Below, one piece after another: positions 22,989 through 35,535 of a DNA stretch of 64,000 nt. Below the pieces are notes generated by a model that worked only from the letters and a program-made list of their open reading frames with translations, did not search any database and was not told the origin of the DNA. The stretch lies in the NCBI GenBank assembly GCA_963281155.1, contig CAUJLY010000001.1, positions 2,108,001-2,172,000 on the forward strand, read 5' to 3'. Source of the DNA: Rhabditophanes sp. KR3021 (taxonomy: Eukaryota > Nematoda > Chromadorea > Rhabditida > Alloionematidae). The stretch's first letter is position 1, and every line of letters begins with the position of its first letter. Made by a program: the position numbers and the translations under genes.

Positions 22989-23444
22989 ACTTTTTTAATA
23001 AAGAACGGCAATACCAAGCAGTGACAGAGAAATCTTACTTCTATATCATGTAAAAACGGTCTCAGGCTCGAAACTTCAACGATGTTACAACATGGCTAAT
23101 TATGCCCAAGATGTTAAAATAAGCAGACTTCTGCACTGGCGATGTGAACTCGAAGTCTTTAAGCCCGATTGTACTGATTTCCTGCCAGTCAATTGTACTG
23201 CAGCTAAGTGCTAATCACTAACAACCCTTATATGTTAGATCAACTTCTATACTATATTACAAGGCATTCGCATGGCTATTTTCCTACAGGTTTTGTTGGG
23301 TCACCAATGCTATATATTGTACTTTAATTATTAATTATACTTTCTATTATACATTTGTAAATGCGTGTTTGTCGTGTTAATTCGTGCCTATGATTGAATT
23401 AATAATAGTCTTATAAGATGGAATAAACTTTTTTAATAAAGAAC
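22989..23444. repeat. Pair of 18-nt direct repeats, 438 nt apart
   Basis: ACTTTTTTAATAAAGAAC occurs at 22989-23006 and again, without change, at 23427-23444. The sequence between has a higher G+C content than its surroundings and no open frame. The arrangement could mark the edges of a small insertion. Confidence 0.4.
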
Positions 23445-26400
23445 AAACTTAAAAAGTATACTGGAAGTAGAGAATAAAGTATGTGTATAATAGGCTTTCA
23501 CCTTATTTATGGGAAATCTAAATAATTGTTCTCTATTTTTAGCTTTCCTAAGAAGCAGACACTTCTTACAATTATTCTTCATTAATATTTTAAGGCCATA
23601 ATAGAGGGGACTTAATTTTCAAGATAAATAAAGGACATTTATTCACATAATGTCATAGTTTACTCTTTCACATAGTTTAAAGTTGAAATTCTAAAATAAT
23701 GTAAAGCAGCGTACTAATACAATTCCATATGGCACAAGAAAGGGAAGTCCTCGTCCATTTTAAAGAAATATATTGTCGTGGCATATTAATGGGAACATAA
23801 TTTGACTCAAATTAATCATCCAAGTTCCTTATTGTTGTGACTCTACCTTATTATCAATCATAATAATTTTGAGGGTATTGTTTTTACACGACATTGTTGA
23901 TTTATTAAGACAAGTGTCAATAATTAATTGTGTATAAATTTCAATGCACTAAAAAAATTAAGAGTGGGTATGTATACAGATATAGTTACATATAAGTAAT
24001 TATTGTACGTATATGTTCAAAAGGACAAAAGTTTTGGAAGAATGAAACAGAATTAATCAACTAAAGAAAAAGAAAATAATTGAATGAATCATAAGAATGA
24101 CAATTGTGACGACAGAATAAAGTTGCGAATAAATGAATTTGTTGCATTATTCGAATTAACTATTTTAGATGACAAGTGGAAATGAATTAAGAAAAAGGTT
24201 TAATAAATGAATACTGAGGAGGGAATGATCAACAATAATAAATCTTGCAAATATTTAACTATCGGCAAATGTTCGTGATGTCATCAACAATTATTTAGAT
24301 ATTTATTTATACTGAAGAACATATCACAATTGTTATCGTAATTTAAAGAAGTCTCAAAATTAATTAAAATTAAGAGGATGTTGTTTTGCGTTCTATTTGG
24401 TCAAAATAAATGAATTTCAGTATCATATCAACGATATTATGAAAGCGATCCTGGTTGAGACTGGCACACTCACTACAACACACAAAACAAAGATAAGTTT
24501 AGCACCATCTTCAAACACACATTTACTTATTCTGAACCGAGTAAGGATAATCTAATTTAAGAAAAATATCATATCAGTGTTTGGCATATGTCTTTAGTTA
24601 TTTAAATACAGTGATGCAAAAAAAGGAAACGAATTTTATACTTATTATATTGTTCCTTTTAGCGTGCCAATTGAAGACTCCAAAAAAGTGTGACGATAGT
24701 TAAATAGAATGTGTGGACATCATTTCTTATTTCCTTGTTAGTATGTTTTTGGGGTTGGGTGATTGTTATGTGTGTATGCAAATTAGGGCTATATAAAAGG
24801 AAGAAATGTGTGCAACTTGGAGTCCCAGGCAAATTAATTTATGTGGCAAAAAACAAATTCTAATTTTTGACATAATAAAAATGCAATAACTTTATATGAC
24901 TACTGATTAAGTAGGCTGTAATGTTAAAAAAGTGATTGGGAGTACAAGACAATCAAAAGTACCTATAGATAATAATGACACATAAAAATCAAAGCTCCGG
25001 GTATTTCCTGTGTTGTTAAGAAAGAGACGATCCATTAAGTTAAATAAAATAAAAGACATTAGTTATACATATGATTGTGTATATTGATAATATCAATTGC
25101 ACTAGTCAAAACTTTGCTCCCACCATTCAACTAAAAAAAGAAGATAAAAGACAATGAGTTGAGGGTTACTTTCGAGTCGACAGAATATATTTGAAAAAAA
25201 TTATCTACAAGTGTTAGTGAGTGAATAAAAAAGGACATTGAAGGGTTAAAATGATTGAATTTTGCTGTAATTGATACATAATAGACTTCCATTAATCATA
25301 AAACACAGGATTTTGCAAACCCATTGAAATGTTATTAATAAAAAATAGAGCAAAAATCTAATAATAAAAGATCCGGATTGAAACAATACAAACAGAACTT
25401 TATTAGAAATGAAGTCTCTTTACAGGCCCGTAAAGATCTATTTTAAGTTATATAGCCAGCAGATACTTTTCAAATAAATAAACTAAAAATGATATCACAG
25501 CATTTTCCTTTGTTTAAAAATGGATATAAATTTATTTAATTTAAAAAATTTAATGCTTTACTCATTAATATAGTTAATTTAATCAATTCAAATCTTATCT
25601 CAAATTTTAATTATCTTTTGTAAGACAGATTGAGTGTAGTTTTATGTGTAGTTTAGGGTGTAATAATCAAGACGTCTTAAACATCAAAACAAAAAAGACT
25701 TCCCTGGGTTTGAATTTTATTGCATTTTATACTAGATGTAATTTGATCTTTTCATCATTTAAAGAAACTGTCATCATTTCGTTTACGTAATCTAAAATTT
25801 AAATGATCTTTTGGATACTCGTAAACACAACTTTTTTAAGGGGAATAAATTTCTAATTTTAAGGTATTCCCCAAACAAGGCTTCTCTATTTGTAAAGGTA
25901 GTTCTAAAAAATGGTATCTAAAGTTACGTTCGTTTTATTATCAATGCAAAGTAAACAACAATCATTTAGGTTAAATAATGAATACCGAGAAAAGACACAA
26001 ATTCAAGCAAAACAATTCATTTATTTGAACTAGACTATAGAGTATCCTTTTATAGAATAAATTAAAAGGGATGGTTTATTTAAAAAAAGGTTTTCCCATC
26101 CAATTTGTTAAGTCAACTTTGCATGTATAAAAAATTGTTTCTTGTTATTTTAAAGGAGGGTAAAAGCGTCTTTTTGAATATAATAATAAATGTTAAACCT
26201 CACTCTCTTTAAATTAAAATAAAGGAACATGAATAAGGATGTATTTGAAGAAAGTGTCAAGGGTGAAATGTATACCGAATTTCCATAATACTTCCTCGAA
26301 TACAGCATCTCTTTCTAAGTCACCAAAGCTAATCAAATTGTACAAAAAAGATTAGCTTTATTAAATTTGGTTTGCAAATTATAAAAATTGATACCTTAAA

Positions 26401-27762
26401 TAGAGAGATTTCTAGGATGAGGCGAATTTATAAAGATATCAAATTATGATTTATTGGGAATGTAAAGGATAAAAGGAGTATAATGAAAATTATAAATCAT
26501 CGGGCATCCAACAAGAGATGTTATTATTGAATAATGAAATTCAATGAATTAATTGGTTTTTTTAAATACGATATTCTTTAATCTTTGCTTTTATAATTAA
26601 GGTTTCCAAATTACTTGTTTTCCTTTCGAGGTTTCTAAATAGAATATGTGCAATTACGAATTCAAAATACAAATTTGTTTGTTAAAACAACAATCATTTG
26701 ATACATTTTTACAAATGACGAATATCTCAAACGCGTTGACATGTTATTGGATTGACTGAGAAGTATTTTTAAAGCTTTCCGGATTCTTTATTTTGAACAC
26801 ATTGTTGTATTAGCTTAATTAATAGATATGTTGAAGCTTTCCTTAATTTGACTGTATCTGTCTGACAATTTTGTTGTGCCATTTGTATTCAGATTCTAAT
26901 TTTTAAATTTACCTTCCTTGACGTACGAATATTCATGTTAATTAATTTACTCTTTATCACGTTTTTTGTATTTCTAGATGTCTAAAAAAGTATCACTGCA
27001 AATTCTATTTTTTAGTGGAATTCAGGAAGTTGTGAGAAATCAGGTGAGTCTAGTTGGAAAACAATCCTACATGATTACATATTATTTTTAAGTAATAAAA
27101 AATGAAAAAGATATTGTTGGGAAAACTTCGTGGGAATTAATTGTGTACTCAAAATAATCATTTCTTTAATTGATTAACGAAACTCGGCAAACTGTAATCA
27201 ACTTCTTAGTTTGATAATTAAATTCAAAAGATCCATCATCTGAAAATATAATAATGTTCTCCTATATTTTTATAGAAGTTTCCACTTTGACATTACTTCA
27301 TTCCTGTTTAAGGAGATAATTCCCATCTTAATAATATTCAAATAGCTTTAAGTAAAAGAAAAATTCTTGATTTTGAAATGAACCCGTATTCAGCTTATGA
27401 AGTATTGGTGATAGCAGCTAGTATTGACAGGCAGTTTCGGTTGATTTGCTTTACATTGCAGACTAAACAAGTCGAAATGATTAGAAAAAAAGATAAAGCT
27501 TTTCTTATTAAATTGGGATATTTAATTTGTTCTGACATACATCATAATAATCCAAATTCCTTCCATCTTAAAAAGTTGGTACTATAATCTGTTTCGATCC
27601 AATAAGAATAATGGAAGTTCCATAACTTTTAATTCAATTTGTCATACTTCCCAGATAAACTACATTTGATGAAATATACAAAAAACAATAAGTTTGGATA
27701 ATTTATTTTACCATCAAGAAATAATAACTAATAGCTCTAATAAAAAACACACAAAATCGTAC

Positions 27763-28059
27763 TTATAAGTTTCCTCCTTGAACCTGAGCATTAATAAGTT
27801 GATGTTCAGCGAAACGAGTAGACAGACGTTGAGTCATTTTTAAGAACTTTTGTAAACAATTTTGTGCACATTTATCTTCTTTACTGGTGACGTCTCTGAA
27901 ATCAATTTTAATTAACCAATTTAAGCATATACAACTTTACCTTGATGTCAAATCTGTAACACAGTGAGAAAAACAAGCTTCTGAAACACTGTTGTATTGG
28001 ATTAGAAAATCTTTAAATGTTTTCATGTCAGTGTCGACTCCAGTTGGGGGTGCGGCCAT
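27763..28059 (-). CDS. tin-9.1: Tim9-type small Tim chaperone
   Basis: Exons 28059-27941 and 27895-27763 (45-nt intron, phase 2) give 83 residues. The twin CX3C signature is present as CFSHC and CAQNC, 14 residues apart between the pairs. KTFKDFLIQYNTVSEACF and LKMTQRLSTRFAEHQL match Tim9 specifically rather than Tim10, Tim8 or Tim13. With Tim10 it forms the hexameric chaperone in the mitochondrial intermembrane space that carries hydrophobic precursors to the TIM22 and SAM machineries. It diverges from COX15 over a 362-nt spacer. The symbol follows the C. elegans Tim9 name by homology. It is too small and spliced to appear as one open frame. Confidence 0.93.
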
Positions 28060-28421
28060 TTTGCTTGTGTTTTTCTATAATTAGATCACTTTAGGTTAAT
28101 TTATCCGTCAAAAGGTAAAACAGCAATTAAAATTTGCTAATAAAATATAGAAGACGCGTTTTTCCATTCTTGAAGACTAATTATCTTGCTGAGAATCGGT
28201 GTGCATTTAAATTGTGCTTTGATGTTATAGAGAGAACAATCAGTAAAAAAATAAGTGAATATGCCTATCAATAAATTCAACAATAAATTCAATGCAAAAC
28301 GTTGCTCAAATTTGGACTTCAATCTCATAAAATTCAAAATAAATTGTCAGCCATCTTACAACGACTCCAATCCTTGTCTACTCTACCTTCAAACTTACAA
28401 TTTAAATTGTAGTCTTGTAAG
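28060..28421. promoter_or_regulatory. Shared Tim9-COX15 divergent upstream region
   Basis: This 362-nt spacer separates the start codons of Tim9 (minus) and COX15 (plus), so it must hold both promoters or trans-splice leaders. I see no specific binding site. Short open frames on both strands here are chance. Confidence 0.5.
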
Positions 28422-29724
28422 ATGCTACTTTCATCTCTGCAAAACATATCAAAAGCAATAGCTTCGAGGAAAAGCTCTTTGTTGTCTGTTGGAGCACTCA
28501 AAGGGTATGTCTAACCCAACCTTAATTTATCGTCTTATTTAGTTTCAGCAAGCCATGGATCCGTCAACTCACATCGGTAAAAGAAGCCATTCCTCCTGCA
28601 AAGGGTCTATTTGACCATCTAACACCAACTCAAAGAAAACGAATCGGATACTGGTTGTTAGGCTGTGGCGGAATGGTTTACGGAGCTGTAGCAATTGGAG
28701 GATTAACTCGATTAACTGAGTCTGGACTTTCAATGACACAATGGGATTTGATTAAGACGATGAAGCCTCCACTTAATGAGAAAGAATGGCAAGAGGAGTT
28801 TGCTAGATACAAGACTTTTCCTGAGTATCAATTGTAACTTTCCCTTCATTTACAAGTCATTTTGACTATATTTTCAGCAAAAACAAGCACGGCGAAATGA
28901 CTTTATCCGATTTTAAATTCATTTTCTACATGGAATACTTTCATAGAATGTGGGGCAGAGCAATTGGAGTCGCCTTTCTTGCCCCAGCAGCTTATTTATG
29001 GGCAAAGGGAAGATTTAGTACAGGGATGAAGAAAAGAGTGGTAGCCGCCGGTACTTTGTTAGTTGGCCAAGGTTTAGTGGGATGGTGGATGGTTAAAAGT
29101 GGACTCGACCCTTCGGAGAATTCAAATAATGAAATTCCAAGAGTGTCCCAATACAGATTAGCTACTCATTTGTCACTAGCTTTTATTCTGTATACTCAAT
29201 TCTTGATGATGGGACTAAGTCATGTTTTTGTGCCTGCTGATCATTCGGCAATCAAAGGCATCGGGAAATTCAAAGGCTTGACCCATGCAACTAAAGCTTT
29301 AGTTTTTGTAACTGCTCTAATGGGTGCTTTTGTGGCTGGTTTGGACGCTGGGCTAGTATTTAATTCTTGGCCAAAGTATGCAGAAGATTGGATTCCAGAT
29401 AACTTACTGTCTAGAAGTCCAGTATGGAAGAACTTTACAGAAAATGATGTAACCGTCCAATTTATGCATCGCAATCTAGCTTACCTTACACTACTATCAA
29501 TTACTGGAACCTGGTTTGTTGGACGTAGATTACCTTTGTCGAGACGAGCTAGAATCGCATTAAACGGCTTAATTGTAATGGGGTTTACCCAAGCAGCTTT
29601 GGGAATTACAACACTTCTAAACAACGTTCCGACTTCCCTTGCAGCTTTGCATCAATCCGGATCTATGGCTTTGTTGACATTTGCAATGTGGCTTGCATCT
29701 GAAATTCGCCGAATTCCAAAGTAA
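28422..29724 (+). CDS. cox-15: COX15 heme A synthase
   Basis: Exons 28422-28504, 28543-28833 and 28878-29724 join in phase to give 406 residues, close to the about 410 of human COX15. A basic, Ser-rich N-terminus is consistent with a mitochondrial presequence. The four conserved heme-ligand histidines are visible: H147 (EYFHRMWGR), H222 (RLATHLSLA), H322 (FMHRNLAY) and H383 (AALHQSGSM), in two four-helix bundles. GGLTRLTESGLSM near the N-terminus is diagnostic. The enzyme oxidises heme O to heme A in the inner mitochondrial membrane for cytochrome c oxidase. It is followed in the same direction by HscB and RPAP1. Confidence 0.96.
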
Positions 29725-30053
29725 AGCATCGGATCAAAGACAAGCAAGTAGGGATGATTTATTTAGTAATTGCATATATTGAAGTGCACTAAGTGTATTA
29801 ATTTAAAAATAAACTCATGTTATTTCTAATCTTCTTTATTGTGGTTGTCTCAAATCGTATTCTATATTTCTAATGTGTGTGACTGATGTCTTATTATGTA
29901 AACTTTAATCAGTCAAGTAGACTTTAACCCAACTAATGTTCTATGCACAGTTGTTTATCTCATTTATGTTCTTTAATAACTCGTGGTTTAGTCGTGTCCG
30001 TGTCTTATAAACGAAAATAATAATTTATATTTTGCGAAAAGTAATAGTTGAAG
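29725..30053. other. Spacer COX15-HscB
   Basis: The 329 nt contain an AATAAA near 29,808 for COX15. No gene is seen. A possible trans-splice acceptor (TAATAG at about 30,042-30,047) lies just before the HscB start, but this is inference. Confidence 0.5.
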
Positions 30054-30785
30054 ATGTTAAGGTTGTCTAAATTAGGAAGTATTCACGGAAGAAGGTAGGA
30101 CAATGTTAAATAGAACTTTTATAGATTATTTTTAGTGTCATTTCGACTAGATCTGCTAAATGCTGGAAATGTGACCACGAAGCTGCTGATGCCGTCTTTT
30201 GCCCAATGTGCAGTGTTATTCAGAAACCAAGTGAAGAGAAATCTCCTTTCCAGAGACTTGATATTCCCGTCTCTTATTCAATTAACGACAAGAAGGTGAA
30301 AAACAATTTTAGAAAGTTGCAGTCATTAGTTCATCCTGATAAATTTGGCAGCAAATCAAAGGAAGAAAAATACTTCTCTGACAAGCATTCCGCTCTATTA
30401 AACGATGCTTTCAAAACACTAAACGATCCTCTCACTCGAGGCGAATACATGTTAGGCACTCATAACATTAAAGAAGATGGTATGTTGCGGTTTTTCCTTG
30501 AAACGAATTAACTCCTACAACCTAAAACCATTTACAGACACAAATAACGATCCAATGTTGTTGATGGAAATGATGGAGTTAAATGAGGAGATTGATTGTA
30601 TTAAAGATGAGAAAGAATTATTTACAAAGAAAGATGAATTGTTAAAGATAAAAGAAGATTTAGTAGTTGAGATAGAGGCAGCTTTCAAAGCAGGCAATAT
30701 TCAAGCAGCAAAGGTGCTTTTGATCAAACTGAAATTTCTGACGAGTGCTGCTTTGCATATAATCAAAAAGTTGGGCCTAGAGTAA
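30054..30785 (+). CDS. HscB/HSC20 iron-sulfur co-chaperone (J-protein)
   Basis: Exons 30054-30094, 30136-30479 and 30538-30785 give 210 residues. The N-terminus carries the zinc-binding CWKC...CPMC set (Cys 23, 26, 36, 39) found in animal HSCB. The J domain follows with HPD at residues 80-82 (LVHPDKF) and ALLNDAFKTLNDPLTRGEY, the signature of HscB. The C-terminal three-helix domain (EMMELNEEID... to LKFLTSAALHIIKKL) binds the scaffold protein ISCU. The protein delivers ISCU to the mitochondrial Hsp70 and stimulates its ATPase. It lies in a run of mitochondrial genes. Confidence 0.94.
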
Positions 30786-31076
30786 TATTATATGTTATTT
30801 GTTTTTTATATAGTTGTCTCTATTAATTGTCGTTGTTATCAGGTTTTTGCAAAATTTGCAATCTTATTGATTTGGTAATTTACAGGTTTAGATATATTTT
30901 AATAAAATTTTGAACGTCTCTTTACTTTGATATGACATGAACAGGCTGTAGTCTGCTATATATTGCCCTTCATAACATCGTGGTAAGACATATGTTGAAT
31001 AGGCTTATTACCAATTGAATGATATGCGACTATTTTTTGGCAATCCCCAAAGCACATTTTCAATAAAAGTGCTACG

Positions 31077-32780
31077 ATGGATGATTTAGACGAAGAAGCC
31101 AGAATAGCTCAAGAAGAATATTTTAAACTTGTGAGTAGCGGTGAAATCAAGCCTGCAGCTCAAGTCCATAATCTAAAAGCGGTAAGTTTGTAATCAAACC
31201 TTCTTGTTAATGTTATCATTTAGAAAAAGACTGGTAATTTTAAGGAAGCGAAACCAATATCAAAGAGACCTGTAGACGAAATTATCTATGAAGATGAATA
31301 TGAATATGAAGCACCAAAATGCCCTATTGAAGGAGTTACAGAAAAATGCTTAGGATACTTTGTACACGGTGATTCGTGTGAACCCTATTCAGTAGATGGG
31401 ATTGATGATATGGCGTCGGATGTCTTTGACGATGATTTTAGTACTCTCAAAAAGGATTTTGGTGCCAATCCAAAGAAGTATGCGAAGTTTGTGCCGAAGA
31501 CGACTGGGACTCAGATCCCTGTTCCACCAGTCAGTCGGGAACCCTTAAAGAAAGAAGTATCTTTCTCTGGGATCAAAGAAAAGAATGTACTGATTCCCCC
31601 ATCAAAACCTAACCAGTATATCGAAGAAGACATAATTAAGAAGTTGGAAGTAATGAATGCCGATGATGTTATGTCTGGAAAACTCAATGACAATGCCAGA
31701 TTTGCAGTTGACCCAGTAGCTGTTAACTTTGAGATGCAAATGATCAATGCGATCAAGCCAAGGATGGAAAAAAACTTCTTAGATATGCTTGAAAACTTGG
31801 GAAGTATCAAATTGAAAGCTGAAATGGGTAATAAATTGTATCTCCTTGCTGTTGAAAGGAAAATTGAAGCTCTGGGTTGCTACTTAACTTACTTCCCAAA
31901 TGAAAAAGGGTTGAAGAAATATCAATTCCATGCTGGTACAGATATCCACAACGACGCAACATGGCCATTGACTCCCCTTCTTGAATTAGTTAATAAGAAC
32001 AAGCACAAAGAAACTATTCCTGCTGAAGACATTAGGTCAATTGAAAACTGTTTGCTGTTTACTTATTTGCTTTTTATTGAACGCGGGTATTACTTCAATT
32101 TGCGGTTCACTCTTGCTGAGTTTTTGCTGAAGCTTCTGAGACTCTACTTTATCTCACCAGTTGTTCATCGAGATAATGAAATTGTATACTCGTTCCTTGA
32201 AAGCATGTTGGCCAAGTATGTTTTGCCGAACGCTACTTTAGGGAAGTTGAACATGTCTAAAAGCCTACAAGTCAAAGGAATTGAAGCATTACCAGACTTC
32301 TTTACTCAACTGATCAACTCATTCGAAGATTGTTCCATCGGAGAGACTTTATTCACCAAATACATTCTTGTCTTTTGCTATATGAATGTGGATGCTCAAA
32401 TTCGAACCTACTCAATCAACCAAATCTGGGACATTAACAATTCAGTTGTTAGACAGATTGTTTTAAAAGAAAAGTCATTTCCTGAATTTAAGATGTGGAT
32501 AGATGAGCAATTACTTAAGAATGAGGGAGTTATCGCTGAGGACAAGTGTCCTTTGGAGTATGCTAAATTACTAACAAATTATGCTGTTGCGATAGGGAAA
32601 CAAATCATCACTCAAGGAAGATGTGGGATGTTGTATGATGTTGCTAAGAATGAAATCAGGCAGTTTTTTGAAAGACATCAGGATGGGAGACAGAAAGGAC
32701 TGGGAGCAAAGATTGTGCCAGAATGGATGATTCTGGTCAAAAGTTTACAAACTATCCTTAGAGAGGGTGCTTCATTTTAA
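31077..32780 (+). CDS. RPAP1-family protein (RNA polymerase II-associated)
   Basis: Exons 31077-31181 and 31224-32780 (42-nt intron, phase 0) give 553 residues. The N-terminal ARIAQEEYFKLVSSGEIKP and a long acidic, Pro-containing linker precede a helical C-terminal half. The assignment rests on the C-terminal pattern LPDFFTQLINSFEDCSIGET followed by LFTKYILVF and IRTYSINQIWD, which resembles the RPAP1 C-terminal domain (a 'LIEQFxAxSYGDxxF' core). It is much shorter than vertebrate RPAP1. RPAP1 helps assemble or import RNA polymerase II and connects it to Mediator. The call is moderate because the match is by pattern only. Confidence 0.62.
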
Positions 32781-33467
32781 CTCCTTTTTATAAATATTTT
32801 AAAAAATGTTGCTAATTTAATAAGACCTTTTTATGAAATAAAATTATTTATTCTTGCTCTTATATGTTGTTAACCAAAGATCATTTGATAAAATGTATAA
32901 ATATATTTGTTGCAACTTTCATAATTTTCATACGTTATTTTAGTAAAATAATAAAACCAATGAGTTTCATGAACAGACTTGCCAATTTAAAACATAAATG
33001 TGTTAGTAAGCTTGGCTCAACAAATTTCTTAAATGGTAAAAGTTTACAAAATCATCAAGTATATTAAATACCAACATGAAAGTCTAACTAAATCAAGTGT
33101 AAAATAAAAACATTTGACAAGTATTTTTAATTATTGCTAAATATTATTTTCTTCTTTAAAATAAGCAATTTTTTTGATTTAATCTTTATACTTATTAAAC
33201 AATAAATCATTTTGACATTTTATTCAAAATTCACAATCATATTATTTGTTTGATTATGCACAAATTTAAACACATCTCTTTTAAAAATATTAAGAGTGAA
33301 AATTATGTTGAATAAAAATTGATAAAAAGTAATATTTACAAGTAGTTTATTGGTGGTTACTTAAAAGGTGTATCCCAGAATCTTGGACTGCGTTTCCCAT
33401 GTTCTTTTGTTGGTAGTATTAGGAAGGCTAGGTAGAGAACGACGAGCTGGAAGACGGCGAACTGGGT
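32781..33467. other. Intergenic, nothing recognised
   Basis: AATAAA at about 32,836 serves RPAP1. The open frame at 32864-33067 is low complexity with no recognisable motif. The right edge runs into the LIN-53 fragment. Confidence 0.55.
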
Positions 33468-33717
<250 letters not shown>

Positions 33718-33935
33718 AGGAATGGTGATATATTTATTTAACACTTGACAAGGCAAATATTTGGATAAAACGATTAAATTATATCTACTCGAAATCACCT
33801 TAAAAAGCTTGCTTTATATTCAATTATACGCCGCTTTCAAATATCCAAGAACATAAAACAATATAATTCATCGACATTTATTTTTACATTATATTTAACA
33901 TAAATAATTACAATGGACACATATGATAGCAATCA

Positions 33936-35535
33936 TCATAATTTCAAATCTTCCATAGCATAATAAAGATTTGTTGGAACATAACGGCAATGATCAATCG
34001 TAGGTTGTTCTTGATTATTTTCATATTTTGACTGTCTTTTGATGTTAATGCTATTTACATTGATGTATGGTGAAGTATCATTTCTTTCAATCATTTTTCT
34101 GTTATTTTCACTATGAGAACGATCTCCAATACGACAAGGCAGTGACATCTTTGCCATATACCTTTTTTCATTAATTGAATTGTTATTACTTATATTTTGT
34201 TGATGGATGGAGGCCAAATAATTTATATCTTCGATTTCAACAGATCTGTCACTTAATTTCCTTGAAACTCCAGAGCCTGACGAAACAGACAGCTGATGCT
34301 TGGATAAGCTTCCTCGCTTACCATCTCTATCTCTAACACTAGAACTCATTTTCCTATTAACACCCGAAACTTTTCTAGCCTGCGGAACCAACTGTCCACC
34401 GCCCATCCAAAACCTTAAAAAGTTTCAATTAGTATTGTACATTTAAGGAAACTACATATCAAAGGTAATATTTTGATTCCCCATTTAACTAGCTTTCTTT
34501 TAATAAAATAATTCGATACATGTATTTAAACGGATGTTATATTGTTCGTTTAAGTGTAAATTTTAATTAAACTATATTCCCCAAAGGTTTTTCTAAAAGA
34601 ATCTACATAAGTACATTTGAAGATGTACTAACCTTAAGTGTGGGAAACATTCCTTCAGAATTTGTGAACAATCTGAAGCATATCCAAGATAAAAAAATCG
34701 GTCAACACTTGAGAGATGCCATGAATGCCGAAGAGGTTGGCTACAAAATGGCAAAACCCACTGAACGTCAATTTCAAAAAGCTAAATTCAATTGCAAGAA
34801 ATGCCATCTCAAATTTAAAACTGAAGCAACAAAATGCACAAAGGAAGTCCATTGTACACACTGCAAGATGATTATCAATGGTTAGACAAAGTTCGGTCAG
34901 GTTGGAGAGCTGCTTCTAGTGACCACCAAGCCTATGTCTATTTTTTGCTCAATGTGATAACATTCTCTCAGACCACCAAAGTTTCAAGAAAGAAAAGTTG
35001 TATGGAAAGGATTAATCAATACTCCCAAAAGTATAATCGTGTTCTTAAGAACGGTGATATGTTCGACAGAAAGAAGTCAAGAATAGACAAGGCAAAGAAC
35101 CATCCAGCCGAAACTCTCCGTCCTATTCTTCCAGTACCTACTAAAAAATTAGCTGAAAACGTGGAGTATGTCTTAATGGAAAGATTCAAGCACCCGATCA
35201 CCAATTGTAATCATGGCAAATGCTCTATGCCTGAAGAATAATTTGATAATATTTTGATCCCGTTTAACTATTTTCTTTTAATAAATATTTTGTATGAATT
35301 GGTAGATAATTTTTAGTTTGATTGCCTTGCTATTGGTGAATCAACAAAAGAAGATAAAATACCTTGAAAAGTCCTTTGCGTTTCTACTAACATTACAAGA
35401 AGAGTAAGATCTGCCATGTGATCTCGAACTTCTTACTACTTGACCTGCACTTCTTTTTTCACTCCTTGAACGTGTAGCTTGACCCCCACCACTAAATTTA
35501 GCTGCCCTGTTTGTATTCGACTGCACAATTCCCAT
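33936..35535 (-). CDS. Ser/Arg-rich protein with N-myristoylation motif
   Basis: Minus-strand exons 35535-35363 and 34413-33936 join in phase 2 across a 949-nt intron to give 216 residues. The start MGIVQS fits the N-myristoylation consensus (Gly2 and Ser6). The rest is low complexity and basic, with many Ser and Arg (TRSRSEKRSAG, RSSRSHGRSYSS, SVRDRDGKRG), then a less biased C-terminus ending YVPTNLYYAMEDLKL. It probably is a disordered, membrane-tethered protein. I recognise no domain. The intron contains a gene remnant on the plus strand. Alternatively the two exons could be separate; MGGG at 34406 could also be a start. Confidence 0.5.
34466..35285. repeat. Direct repeat flanking the nested remnant
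   Basis: The left copy (34466-34507) and right copy (35247-35285) both begin TAATATTTTGAT, share TTTAACTA and end CTTTTAATAAA. The right copy is the 3' untranslated end of the nested remnant, so the left copy is probably the 3' end of a second, deleted copy in tandem. Confidence 0.55.
34572..35241 (+). pseudogene. Zinc-ribbon gene remnant nested in intron
   Basis: An open stretch begins without ATG near 34,572 (SKRIYISTFEDVLTLSVG), continues IPSEFVNNLKHIQDKKIG and a CKKC...CTHC pair of cysteine knuckles (about 34,795-34,865), then needs a one-base frameshift near 34,880 to go on as DKVRSGWRAASSDHQAYVYF and a Lys/Arg-rich tail, ending HGKCSMPEE at 35,241. AATAAA follows at 35,280. The missing start and the frameshift indicate a broken copy. 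The cysteine spacing suggests one zinc ribbon. I cannot place the family. Confidence 0.5.

Larger units (their letters stand above)
20900..27762. other. Gene desert of about 6.9 kb
   Basis: I find no coding region on either strand. The open frames at 22177-22359 and 27378-27587 have no domain, no conserved composition and no splice-compatible extension. The notable contents are the hairpin and direct repeats near 22.9-23.4 kb, listed separately. Old transposon debris or long-range regulatory DNA are both possible. Confidence 0.6.
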
